Source of the DNA: Alphaproteobacteria bacterium
GTDB taxonomy: Bacteria > Pseudomonadota > Alphaproteobacteria > Sphingomonadales > Emcibacteraceae
Assembly: GCA_013152615.1 (NCBI GenBank)
Contig: JAADGA010000256.1
Coordinates: 1,313-14,981, forward strand
DNA: 13,669 bases
Direction: 5' to 3'
A program made the translations under genes and the position numbers. Every line of letters begins with the position of its first letter. Positions within the stretch are counted from its first letter, which is position 1. This document shows, in pieces, positions 6,477-13,669 of the stretch. The notes beneath the pieces were generated by a model. It made no database searches. It saw only the letters and a list, made by a program, of their open reading frames with translations, and was not told where the DNA came from.

Positions 6477-7136
6477 ATGAGTGCGATAAAATTTACTTTT
6501 GACGATGATTTCGAAAATAATGCTGGCACCAGTATCAGTCAGAACAAGGTGGCGGAGATTCGCGCAACCGCCCTTGATCAGGGCCGGGAAGCCGGGCGAA
6601 CCGAGATGCTGGACAGCCTTGAGCAGCACTGTAATGACCTGCTTGAAAATATTCTTGACGCCGCCCAGAATCTGGTGGCCCGTCAGGATGAACAGGTCGT
6701 GCTGATGAATAAAGAGGCCGCGAGCCTCGCCCTTGCCATCATTGAAAAGCTCGCCCCGGCGCTGGTAAAGAAGACCCCGCTTGAAGAAATTGAACTTCTG
6801 GTTGACCAGTGTCTGAAGAACAGCCCGCTGGAACCCCGGTTCGTGATCCGGGTTGACGATGCCATTCTGTCGGCGTTGCAGGGCAGGATGGAAAAGATAA
6901 AGCGCACCCGGGGCTTTCCCGGACAGGTCGTCCTGATCAGCGCCCCGATGGCCAATATCAGCGATTGCCGGGTCGAGTGGGCCAACGGCGGAGTGGAACG
7001 GGATTTCGACAGTCTGATGGCAACAATAAAAAATACCGTTCAGCTTTTTATCGAGGCGCCGGAAACGGCAACTATTTCGCCAACCGGTCAGCTTGACCAG
7101 AAAAACGGTATATTATCGGAGACCATAACCGGGTGA
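6477..7136 (+). CDS. fliH: FliH-family flagellar export protein (FlbE-type)
   Basis: This 219-residue protein occupies the place of Caulobacter flbE, a FliH-like protein, between fliG and fliN. FliH binds the export ATPase FliI and tethers it to the C ring through FliN. The short N-terminal FxFDDDF-like stretch (residues 5-13), an acidic and helical middle (about 20-100, heptad-like with many Gln, Glu and Leu), and a C-terminal globular part (about 125-185) with LEPRFVIRVDD and WANGGVERD match this divergent family. VEWANGGVERD is the conserved FliH/YscL C-terminal motif. The start has AGGA 11 nt upstream and follows fliG by 19 bp. FliI and FliJ are not in this window. Family sequence similarity is low, so context carries part of the call. 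Confidence 0.88.
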   Translation: MSAIKFTFDDDFENNAGTSISQNKVAEIRATALDQGREAGRTEMLDSLEQHCNDLLENILDAAQNLVARQDEQVVLMNKEAASLALAIIEKLAPALVKKTPLEEIELLVDQCLKNSPLEPRFVIRVDDAILSALQGRMEKIKRTRGFPGQVVLISAPMANISDCRVEWANGGVERDFDSLMATIKNTVQLFIEAPETATISPTGQLDQKNGILSETITG

Positions 7137-7211
7137 GCAGAGAATAAACCAGTGAAGAAATTTATCGGCAGTAACGAATTGTAATTATAATTTATCAAAG
7201 GCTAGCGACAG

Positions 7212-7556
7212 ATGTCTGATACAGAAGATATGGATTGGCAGGAATTAGACCAGAATGGGCCTGCGACTGACACAGAGTCTCCGGCGCAAAGCCCGGCGGC
7301 GGATGAGGAAGGTACCGGCGATCTTGATGCGGTATTCGATGTCCCGGTAAAAGTATCGGCGGTGCTCGGGATAACCAGCCTGACGGTAAGCCAACTGCTG
7401 AAACTCGGCCCCGGCTCGGTGGTTGAGCTCGACCGGAAAGTTGGGGAAGCCATTGATATATATGTCAATAACCGACTGGTTGCCCGGGGAGAAGTCGTGC
7501 TTCTGGATGAAAAGCTTGGCATTACCATGACCGAAATAATCAAGGCAAATGAATGA
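7212..7556 (+). CDS. fliN: Flagellar motor switch protein FliN
   Basis: FliN (114 residues) forms the lower C ring with FliM and serves as the docking site for FliH. The first 37 residues are acidic and low-complexity. The SpoA/FliN domain (PF01052) fills residues 40-112: VPVKVSAVLG, then LLKLGPGSVVELDRKVGEAIDIYVNNRLVARGEVVLLDEKLGITMTEI. It is preceded by AAAGG (7197-7201), 10 nt before the ATG. The 75-bp gap after fliH is AT-rich without a clear promoter. FliM, the usual neighbour in many bacteria, is absent here; in Caulobacter it also lies elsewhere. Confidence 0.96.
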   Translation: MSDTEDMDWQELDQNGPATDTESPAQSPAADEEGTGDLDAVFDVPVKVSAVLGITSLTVSQLLKLGPGSVVELDRKVGEAIDIYVNNRLVARGEVVLLDEKLGITMTEIIKANE

Positions 7557-7598
7557 ACCCGGATCACCCGATAGCGCAATAAAAACAGGGACAGACAT

Positions 7599-8360
7599 GT
7601 GATAACACTCTTGGGCATAGTAATTGGATTGGGACTGGTCGGGATCGCCATGCTTTATGGTGGCTCGCCGATGGATTTCGTTAATCTGCAATCAATTCTG
7701 ATTGTCCTCGGCGGAACCCTCGCGATCACAATCGTCAGCTTTTCGCTGAAAGACCTGATGCAAATTCCGGCGGCCCTGTGGCGGTTGATGGTCTATACCC
7801 CCCATGACCCTCAGGAAATCGGCGTCACCATGATCCAGATTGCCGAAACCGCCCGCGCCAAGGGCATTATGACCCTCGAACAGGCCAGCAAGGCCTTTGA
7901 TGACGAACCCTTCCTGCAAAAGGGTCTGGAATTGACCGTTGACGGCGCCAAAACCGACGATATTGAAAGTATCCTGAGACAGGAAATATATTCCACCTCC
8001 AGCATCCAGACAAAAAGTGTCGATCTGTTGCGGCGGGCAGCGGAAGTCGCCCCGGCGATGGGGCTGATTGGTACTCTGGTCGGGCTGGTGCAGATGCTGG
8101 GACATCTCAGCGACCCCGGCACCATCGGACCGGCGATGGCGGTGGCGCTGCTGACCACCTTTTATGGCGCAATCCTCGCCCATATGATCCTGATCCCGCT
8201 GTCCACCAAGGCGGAAAGAAATTCTCATAATGAATCGACGCTGAGTCTGCTGTATCTGACCTGTGTGTTATCCATTGGCCGGAAGGAAAACCCCCGTCGT
8301 CTGGAAATGCAGCTCAATGCCATGCTGCCCCAGAAAAACCGGATCCGCTATTATGACTAG
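7599..8360 (+). CDS. motA: Flagellar stator protein MotA, PomA-type
   Basis: At 253 residues this matches the short MotA class that includes Vibrio PomA. Two N-terminal membrane segments (about 2-21 and 31-48) are followed by a cytoplasmic loop with R86 and E94 (AETARAKGIMTLE), the positions that contact FliG. Segments 3 and 4 lie at about 150-172 and 181-203, with P152, GLIGTLVGLVQML and IGPAMAVALLTTFYGA, very like PomA; T159 and T187 fall where PomA has its sodium-site threonines. At the place of PomA D31 there is Asn (N29). The start is GTG with AGGGA 7 nt upstream; an ATG two bases before it leads straight into TGA. MotB, its obligate partner, is not in the window. TolQ/ExbB are distant relatives, but the loop and length favour MotA. 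Confidence 0.92.
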   Translation: MITLLGIVIGLGLVGIAMLYGGSPMDFVNLQSILIVLGGTLAITIVSFSLKDLMQIPAALWRLMVYTPHDPQEIGVTMIQIAETARAKGIMTLEQASKAFDDEPFLQKGLELTVDGAKTDDIESILRQEIYSTSSIQTKSVDLLRRAAEVAPAMGLIGTLVGLVQMLGHLSDPGTIGPAMAVALLTTFYGAILAHMILIPLSTKAERNSHNESTLSLLYLTCVLSIGRKENPRRLEMQLNAMLPQKNRIRYYD

Positions 8361-8453
8361 AAGCCCCAAAACAGCAAAGACCAGAATAGAAAAAACCAGA
8401 ATTAAATATACCGGGGTTAAACCTGCCGGAACAGAACATAGTGGAATTTTCCA

Positions 8454-9830
8454 ATGCGCCTGATAATTGTCGGTTCCCTCGAAGGGCAGCTTACAACCGC
8501 ATCGCGGATTGCCCTCAACAACGGGGCCAAAGTCATCCACGCCCCTGATGAGGCCACCGCCCTCAGCCTGATCCGCGCCAAAGGGGCCGATCTGTTGATG
8601 ATTGATGTCAAATGCAACATCAAGGGTCTGCTTGATCAATTGGCCAGTGAGCATATTTCGACTCCGGCGGTCGCCTGTGGTGTCGGCTCAAATTCGGATG
8701 AGGCCGTCGCCGCCATCCGCGCCGGGGCCAAGGAATATATCCCGCTGCCGCCGGACCCGGACCTGATTGCCGCCATCCTGACGGCTATTTCCGTTGACGA
8801 CCATGAATTTATCTATCGCGACCGCAACATGATTCAGGTGGTAAAGCTTGCCAATCAGATCGCCGCCAGCGAAGCCAGCATCATCATCACCGGTGACAGC
8901 GGCACCGGCAAGGAAGTCATGGCGCGCTATGTTCATAATAAAAGCCGGCGCAACAACAAGGCCTTTATCGCGGTAAATTGTGCGGCCATCCCGGAAAATC
9001 TGCTGGAAAGTGAATTGTTCGGCCATGAAAAAGGTGCCTTTACCGGAGCCATAGCCCGCCGGGTCGGAAAATTCGAGGAAGCCAATGGCGGCACGCTGCT
9101 GCTCGATGAAATCAGCGAAATGGATGTGCGCCTACAGGCAAAACTGCTGCGGGTAATTCAGGAACGCGAGCTTGACCGGGTCGGCGGCTCAAGCACGGTA
9201 AAAATTAACATCAGAATCATCGCCACCACCAACTGTAATCTGCAGGAAGAAGTCAAAAACGGCCGCTTTCGTGAAGACCTGCTGTTCCGGTTGAATGTGG
9301 TTAACCTGAATATTCCGCCATTAAGAGACCGGCCTGAGGATATTCGGGTCTTATGCAAACATTTCGCCGTCAAATATGCCGAATTTAACGGATTGCCATA
9401 TAAAAATGTTTCTGACAGCGCGATGAAAATATTGATTAACCATCAATGGCCCGGCAATGTGCGCGAGCTGGAAAATACCATCCACCGGGCGGTGCTGCTG
9501 ACGGTTGGCGAAAATATTGGTGCGTCCGATATTGTCCTTCCCGATGGCCGACCTCATATAGAAATTCAGTCCAGCGGTGCCGCGATGAAAAATATGGGGA
9601 TTCCCGAGGGGGCAGAACCGCTTGCCGCCGCCTCGCTGATCGGGCGCACCGTGGCCGACGTCGAGAAAGACCTGATCATTGATACCCTGAAACATTGTCT
9701 GGGCAATCGGACCCATGCCGCCAATATCCTTGGCATTTCGATACGAACATTACGCAACAAGCTAAATCTCTATATGTCGGACGGGGTGAATATTCCCGGT
9801 CCCGGGATGCCGTTAACGCCAGATTTATAA
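8454..9830 (+). CDS. flbD: Sigma-54-dependent flagellar transcription activator FlbD
   Basis: This 458-residue protein is an NtrC-type enhancer-binding protein. The receiver-like N-terminus (1-115) is degenerate. It keeps D51 at the phosphorylation place, but the acidic pair after the first strand is replaced (VGSLEGQL) and the usual KP Lys is Leu (YIPLPP), which is typical of FlbD, controlled by FliX rather than by classic phosphotransfer. The AAA+ domain has Walker A GDSGTGKE (147-154), the sigma-54-contacting GAFTGA (194-199), Walker [10 protein letters not shown] with D218-E219, and [21 protein letters not shown] Fis-type helix-turn-helix lies at about 405-445 ([20 protein letters not shown]). 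In Caulobacter it activates late flagellar genes and represses fliF. The Shine-Dalgarno sequence is weak (TGGA, 7 nt). It follows motA by 93 bp with no clear promoter. Confidence 0.95.
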   Translation: MRLIIVGSLEGQLTTASRIALNNGAKVIHAPDEATALSLIRAKGADLLMIDVKCNIKGLLDQLASEHISTPAVACGVGSNSDEAVAAIRAGAKEYIPLPPDPDLIAAILTAISVDDHEFIYRDRNMIQVVKLANQIAASEASIIITGDSGTGKEVMARYVHNKSRRNNKAFIAVNCAAIPENLLESELFGHEKGAFTGAIARRVGKFEEANGGTLLLDEISEMDVRLQAKLLRVIQERELDRVGGSSTVKINIRIIATTNCNLQEEVKNGRFREDLLFRLNVVNLNIPPLRDRPEDIRVLCKHFAVKYAEFNGLPYKNVSDSAMKILINHQWPGNVRELENTIHRAVLLTVGENIGASDIVLPDGRPHIEIQSSGAAMKNMGIPEGAEPLAAASLIGRTVADVEKDLIIDTLKHCLGNRTHAANILGISIRTLRNKLNLYMSDGVNIPGPGMPLTPDL

Positions 9831-9839
9831 TATTATTTA

Positions 9840-9867
9840 ACCTGAACCCTAATATCACCTGAACCCT
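9840..9867. repeat. Direct repeat upstream of flhA
   Basis: ACCTGAACCCT appears at 9840-9850 and again at 9857-9867, with a 17-bp period, filling almost half of the 61-bp gap between flbD and flhA. It ends 24 bp before the flhA ATG. A role as a protein-binding site or in leader RNA is possible, but nothing in the sequence decides it. Confidence 0.7.
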
Positions 9868-9891
9868 TATGGAATGTAATAACCTCAGCCT

Positions 9892-11991
9892 ATGAGCGAT
9901 ACAGCGTCAAATAACGTTTCCGGCGGGACCGGCTTTATGGCCAGCCTTGGCCAGCGGTCCGATATCATCATGGCCATCGGGGTTATCATGGTCCTGACGG
10001 TATTATTCCTGCCGATGCCGCCGTGGTTGCTTGATATATCGCTGGCCATTTCCTTTACCTTCGCGGTCATGGTGCTGATGACGGCGCTGTTTATCCAGAC
10101 GCCGCTTGAATTCAACACTTTTCCAACCGTACTGCTGCTGGCAACCATGTTAAGGCTGGCGCTTAATGTCGCCTCGACCCGTTTGATCCTGTCCAATGGC
10201 CATACCGGGGCCGGGGCGGCGGGACATGTGATCGAGGCCTTTGGCAATTTTGTTATGGGCGGCAATTTTGTTATCGGCATCATTGTGTTTGCGGTGTTGC
10301 TGATCATCAATTTCATGGTGATCACCAAGGGCAGTGGCCGCATCGCCGAGGTCGCCGCCCGCTTCTCCCTCGACGCCATGCCCGGAAAGCAGATGGCGAT
10401 TGATGCCGATCTGTCTTCGGGGTTGATTGACGAGGATTCGGCCCGCACCCGGCGCAAAAACCTTGAAGATGAAAGTACCTTTTTTGGTGCCATGGACGGG
10501 GCGGCCAAATATGTCCGTGGTGATGCGATTGCCGGACTGTTGATCACCTTCATCAATATTATCGCCGGCATGATCATTGGTGTCGCCCAACAGGGCATGA
10601 GCTTTGGCGATGCCGCCAATACCTATACCCTGCTCACTGTCGGCGACGGGCTGGTCAGCCAGATTCCGGCATTGATTGTCTCCACCGCCGCCGGTCTGCT
10701 GGTGACCAAGGCCGGTCTGACCGGGCGCACCGACAAGGCCATGTTCAGTCAGCTCAGCCATTATCCGCGTGCGCTCGGGGTGAGTTCCGGCCTGCTGGTG
10801 GTGCTGTCACTCATGCCCGGTATTCCGTTTCTGCCCTTTTTCACCCTCGCCGCCCTGCTTGGCTTCACCACAATGTCCCTCGTCAAACAGCAGGAACAGC
10901 GGGACGACGCCCGCCTAAAGGCTGCCGATGAGGAAGATAAAGAGGTCGATCATGTTGAGGAGCCGATCACCACAGCACTGGCGATTGATCCGGTCCGCCT
11001 CGAGCTTGGCTATGGTTTGCTGCCGCTGATCAATGATGACAGCGGCATTCGTCTGACCGATCAGATCAAGGCCCTGCGCCGTCAACTGGCAACAGATATG
11101 GGATTTGTCATGCCGTCGGTGCGCATTCTGGATAATATGCAGCTGTCGGCCAACAGTTACGTCATCCGGCTAAAGGAAACCGATGCCGGGCAGGGCGATA
11201 TTCAGCCCAATATGCTGCTGGTGATGGACCCGCGCGGCGAGCCGGTGGCCCTGCCGGGCGAGGATACGCTCGAACCCGCGTTCCAGCTTCCCGCCAAATG
11301 GATCGATAAAAGCATGAAAGAGGAGGCATCCTTTCGCGGCTATACCGTGGTTGATGCCGCGACCGTGATCACCACCCATATTACCGAGGTTATCAAGGAT
11401 AACATGCCGGAATTACTGTCCTATGCCGAAGTGAAAAAATTGCTGGATGACCTGGCGTCCGAGCATCAGAAGCTGATCGCCGACCTGATCCCGACCCTGA
11501 TTACCCAGAGCGGGGTTCAGCGGGTGCTGCAAAATCTGCTGAGCGAACGGGTGTCGATTCGTGATCTGCCGACCATTCTCGAGGGTATTGCCGAGGCCTG
11601 CGGCTATACCCAGAATATTGTCATGATCACCGAACATGCCCGCACCCGCCTCGCCCGGCAGATCAGCTATGAGAATGCCGATCAGGACGGTATTATTCCG
11701 CTGATCAACCTGTCACCGGAATGGGAGCAGGCCTTTATGGACAGCCTTATTGGCGGCGGCGAGGAAAAACAACTGGCCATGGCACCGAGCAAGCTACAGG
11801 AATTCATCGGTCTGGTGCGCATGACCTTTGAGGATCAGGCCCACGCCGGGGAATTGCCGGTGATGCTGACCAGCCCGACGATCCGGCCTTATGTCCGCTC
11901 CATTATCGAGCGTTTCCGACCCGCAACCGTGGTGATGTCACAGAATGAAGTTCATCCCAAGGTTAAAATCAGAACACTTGGGCAAATCTAG
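9892..11991 (+). CDS. flhA: Flagellar type III export gate protein FlhA
   Basis: FlhA (699 residues, full length) is the largest export-gate membrane protein. It uses proton motive force and presents a nine-fold cytoplasmic ring to chaperones and substrates. The membrane half (about 20-325) has eight hydrophobic segments and the FHIPEP-family signature, including LRLALNVASTRLIL (about 85-100) and GRIAEVAARFSLDAMPGKQMAIDADL. D202 in FFGAMDGAAKYVRGDAIAG corresponds to the essential D208 of Salmonella. The cytoplasmic domain (about 360-699) includes GYGLLPLI, a long conserved LLSERVSIRDLPTILEGIAE stretch and an R-rich end (RPYVRSIIERF). The start lacks a good Shine-Dalgarno sequence: the nearest purine run, TGGAATG at 9870-9876, ends 15 nt upstream. 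FlhB is not present here. Confidence 0.97.
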   Translation: MSDTASNNVSGGTGFMASLGQRSDIIMAIGVIMVLTVLFLPMPPWLLDISLAISFTFAVMVLMTALFIQTPLEFNTFPTVLLLATMLRLALNVASTRLILSNGHTGAGAAGHVIEAFGNFVMGGNFVIGIIVFAVLLIINFMVITKGSGRIAEVAARFSLDAMPGKQMAIDADLSSGLIDEDSARTRRKNLEDESTFFGAMDGAAKYVRGDAIAGLLITFINIIAGMIIGVAQQGMSFGDAANTYTLLTVGDGLVSQIPALIVSTAAGLLVTKAGLTGRTDKAMFSQLSHYPRALGVSSGLLVVLSLMPGIPFLPFFTLAALLGFTTMSLVKQQEQRDDARLKAADEEDKEVDHVEEPITTALAIDPVRLELGYGLLPLINDDSGIRLTDQIKALRRQLATDMGFVMPSVRILDNMQLSANSYVIRLKETDAGQGDIQPNMLLVMDPRGEPVALPGEDTLEPAFQLPAKWIDKSMKEEASFRGYTVVDAATVITTHITEVIKDNMPELLSYAEVKKLLDDLASEHQKLIADLIPTLITQSGVQRVLQNLLSERVSIRDLPTILEGIAEACGYTQNIVMITEHARTRLARQISYENADQDGIIPLINLSPEWEQAFMDSLIGGGEEKQLAMAPSKLQEFIGLVRMTFEDQAHAGELPVMLTSPTIRPYVRSIIERFRPATVVMSQNEVHPKVKIRTLGQI

Positions 11992-11999
11992 GGTCCGCT

Positions 12000-13139
12000 A
12001 TGCGCTTGAAAATATTCACCGGGGATACCATGACAGCGGCGCTCGCACAGGTGCGGACGGCCTTGGGCGATAACGCCATCATCCTTAATTCAGTCGAGGA
12101 AGATGGCGTGGCCAAGGTCACGGCTGCGATAGAAATTCCGGCGGCCAGAATAGCCCCGCGCACCGCGAGGAAACCGCGGCCAAGACCGGCTGTGGTCCAG
12201 AAATCATTGAAAGAACTGGAACAGGAGGATTATACCCAGTCGGTAGACCTGTCTCACTTCCTTGACCATCACGGCCTCGAAGAAACGCTACGGCAGCGGA
12301 TACTGGCCACGGCGGCGGCCTTCGATGAAGATAAAAATATCACGGCGCTGGCAAAGGCCCTCGATATTATGTTCCATTTCAGCCCGCTTAATAATGATTT
12401 CCACCGGCGGCCCTTGATGCTGGTCGGCCCGCCCGGCGTTGGCAAGACCGTCAGTGCCGCCAAGCTCGCCAGTCAGGCGGTGCTGTCGGGCCGCACTGTC
12501 CGTCTGATCAATACCGACACCATCCGCACCGGCGGCACCGCGCAGTTGCAGGGCTATGCCGAGGTCCTGAACATCTCCCTGATTGAGGCCCCGGAACCGG
12601 CACTGCTGGCCCCGGCGATTGAAACCGGCAAACAGCCCGACGAACTGGTGATTATTGACACGACGGGATATAACCCCCTCGACCGCAATGAAATGGCCGA
12701 CCTGCAGCATTTTATCCAGGCGGGGGACGTCGAACCGGTGCTGGTAATTGCCGCGGGCATGGACCCGGCGGAAGCCCGGGAAATCGCCGAAACCTACACC
12801 AGTCTCGGGGTTGGAAGATTTATCGCCACCCGGCTTGATGTCACCCGGCGTTACGGCAGTCTGCTTGCCACCGCCGCCACCATGGACCTTGCCTTCGCCG
12901 GGGTTGGCATCACCCCCTATCTGGCCAAGGGGATTGAACGGGTTGATGCCCTGAGCCTCGCCCGGCTGCTTACCCGGGTCCAACCCCGCAGGATTTCTGT
13001 GCCGACACCGGAAAAAATCCCGAATCAGACCCCGGATTATATTCCTGACCATATTTCAGATCAGATTTCAGATCATATCTCAGATCATATCTCAGATAAT
13101 ATCTCTGGCCAAAATGATGAAAAAGGGGAAACCCCATGA
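12000..13139 (+). CDS. flhF: Flagellar placement GTPase FlhF (SRP-type) with repeat tail
   Basis: FlhF marks the site of flagellar assembly, usually the pole. The N-terminal B domain begins MRLKIFTGDTMTAALAQVRTALG (1-23) and is followed by a basic, Pro-rich linker (about 48-70). The N and G domains (about 75-335) are related to Ffh/FtsY: P-loop GPPGVGKT (143-150), DTIRTGGTAQLQGYA, the G3 motif DTTG (220-223) and TRLD (277-280) where the G4 TKxD motif normally sits. The C-terminal tail after about residue 335 holds eight tandem tetrapeptides (340-371), followed by eight residues. The protein (379 residues) is of ordinary length. The start at 12000 has AGGG 6 nt upstream and follows flhA by 8 bp. 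The end overlaps flhG by ATGA, a pairing expected for the FlhF-FlhG partners. Confidence 0.95.
   Translation: MRLKIFTGDTMTAALAQVRTALGDNAIILNSVEEDGVAKVTAAIEIPAARIAPRTARKPRPRPAVVQKSLKELEQEDYTQSVDLSHFLDHHGLEETLRQRILATAAAFDEDKNITALAKALDIMFHFSPLNNDFHRRPLMLVGPPGVGKTVSAAKLASQAVLSGRTVRLINTDTIRTGGTAQLQGYAEVLNISLIEAPEPALLAPAIETGKQPDELVIIDTTGYNPLDRNEMADLQHFIQAGDVEPVLVIAAGMDPAEAREIAETYTSLGVGRFIATRLDVTRRYGSLLATAATMDLAFAGVGITPYLAKGIERVDALSLARLLTRVQPRRISVPTPEKIPNQTPDYIPDHISDQISDHISDHISDNISGQNDEKGETP
13017..13112 (+). repeat. Tandem 12-bp repeat encoding a tetrapeptide tail in flhF
   Basis: Eight in-frame 12-bp units encode a tetrapeptide of the form Ile-(Ser/Pro)-Asp-(His/Gln/Asn), with slight decay at both ends. 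The middle units (13053-13100) are most alike, e.g. ATTTCAGATCAT and ATCTCAGATCAT. Because each unit is a multiple of three bases, gain or loss would lengthen or shorten the FlhF tail without a frameshift. Confidence 0.9.
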
Positions 13140-13669
13140 CCACCCGCGCACCAGCCGCCTCCAGAATTATTACCGTTGCCTCGGGCAAGGGCGGGGTTGG
13201 CAAAACCTGGATATCAACCACATTATGCCACCTGTTTGCCGCCCGCGGCAAACGGGTATTGCTGTTTGACGGTGATCTCGGCCTTGCCAACGTCGATATT
13301 CAGCTGGGCCTGATTCCCGAGACCGACCTCGGGCAGGTTTTATCCGGGGCCATCACCCTTGATCAGGCAATCACCCGTTTTGACAATCCCCAGGGCGGGT
13401 TTGACATTATCTCCGGCCAGTCCGGTTCCGGCACGCTGGCCGCGCTCAAAAGGCAAAAGCTCATGACGCTTAATCGGGATCTGGTCCGGTTGTCGCGCAA
13501 CTATGACCTGACGATTGTGGATCTTGGTGCCGGGGTTGAAACCTCGGTGATGACGCTGTGTGAAACTGCCGACCGGATTATCGTGGTGGTGACCGCCGAT
13601 CCGACATCGCTGACCGATGCCTATGCCTTCATTAAAATGTCCCGGATGCGGCAGGCGGACCTTGACCTC
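13136..13669 (+). CDS. flhG: FlhG/MinD-like ATPase controlling flagellar number (3' end outside window)
   Basis: The first 178 codons are present and the frame is open to the window edge. It is a ParA/MinD-family ATPase: deviant Walker A SGKGGVGKT at 16-24 with signature Lys18, Walker A' FDGDLGLANVDIQLG from residue 44, and Walker B IVDLGAG with D129. The GLANVDIQLG wording, the DxGAG and the ATGA overlap with flhF identify FlhG, which limits flagellar number by acting on FlhF. The start is fixed: AAGGGGA lies just upstream and an in-frame TGA at 13118-13120 rules out a longer N-terminus. Only 15 residues precede the P-loop strand's Ser, and no DQAxxLR motif is present. The membrane-binding C-terminal helix cannot be judged. 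A generic ParA paralogue is a less likely alternative. Confidence 0.9.
   Translation, partial: MTTRAPAASRIITVASGKGGVGKTWISTTLCHLFAARGKRVLLFDGDLGLANVDIQLGLIPETDLGQVLSGAITLDQAITRFDNPQGGFDIISGQSGSGTLAALKRQKLMTLNRDLVRLSRNYDLTIVDLGAGVETSVMTLCETADRIIVVVTADPTSLTDAYAFIKMSRMRQADLDL

Noticed and set aside
8411..8430. CCGGGGTTAAACCTGCCGG before flbD as an operator or terminator
   Set aside because: The central GGTT-A-AACC is a short palindrome and the CCGG ends are self-complementary, but the arms do not extend symmetrically and no T-run follows. Too weak to call.
9885..10619. Reverse-strand open frame (244 codons) opposite the start of flhA
   Set aside because: It is the antisense of the FlhA membrane region; its Met/Ser/Ala-rich translation follows from the hydrophobic codons of flhA. 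No independent support.
12288..13052. Reverse-strand open frame (254 codons) opposite flhF
   Set aside because: It is rich in Gly, Arg and Gln with no recognisable domain and fully covered by flhF with clear GTPase motifs.
1..13669. Mobile elements, tRNA genes, CRISPR arrays, toxin-antitoxin or defence genes
   Set aside because: I saw no transposase, integrase, tRNA-like or regularly spaced repeats. Apart from the intergenic regions described, the window is filled by flagellar genes on one strand.

Overview
The window is a block of flagellar genes from an alphaproteobacterium, all on the + strand, with about 10 kb of nearly continuous coding. The taxonomic call rests on three things: a SciP (DUF1153) regulator, which is restricted to Alphaproteobacteria; a FlbD-type sigma-54 activator with a degenerate receiver domain; and the order fliF-fliG-fliH(flbE)-fliN-(motA)-flbD-flhA, which resembles the Caulobacter class II operon. 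The order or genus cannot be fixed from the sequence; a Rhodospirillales- or Kordiimonadales-like organism would fit. Nothing indicates a plasmid, phage, transposon or CRISPR array.

Layout. (1) 1-2867, hook assembly: the 3' end of fliK (hook length), then flgD (hook cap) and flgE (hook protein), closed by a strong 20-bp hairpin. (2) 2868-3733, regulatory island: sciP as a small monocistronic gene with its own terminator, followed by about 270 bp of AT-rich DNA. That stretch holds a perfect 21-bp palindrome immediately followed by a CtrA-like box, which I read as the fliF promoter region. (3) 3734-8360, MS ring, switch and stator: fliF, fliG, fliH/flbE, fliN and a PomA-type motA without motB. 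(4) 8454-9830: flbD, the sigma-54 activator of late flagellar genes. (5) 9892-13669, export gate and flagellar placement: flhA, flhF, and the 5' part of flhG, which is cut by the window edge.

How the genes work together. FliF forms the MS ring, and FliG and FliN are rotor/switch parts. FliH links the export ATPase (not in the window) to the machine, and FlhA is the major export gate protein. FlgD and FlgE are exported to build the hook, whose length FliK measures. FlhF and FlhG set the place and number of flagella. MotA is half of an ion-driven stator. SciP and FlbD are the regulators. By analogy with Caulobacter, CtrA would switch on the fliF operon, SciP would oppose CtrA, and FlbD (made from the same operon) would feed back on the fliF promoter while activating sigma-54 hook genes. 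The DNA between sciP and fliF has motifs consistent with that circuit, but this is inference.

No wholly new system is evident. The most notable points are the palindrome plus CtrA-box module before fliF, a C-terminal tail of eight tandem tetrapeptides in FlhF, an FlhG with no room for the usual FlhF-activating N-terminal motif, the lone PomA-type stator gene inside the operon, and an 11-bp tandem duplication around the sciP start codon.
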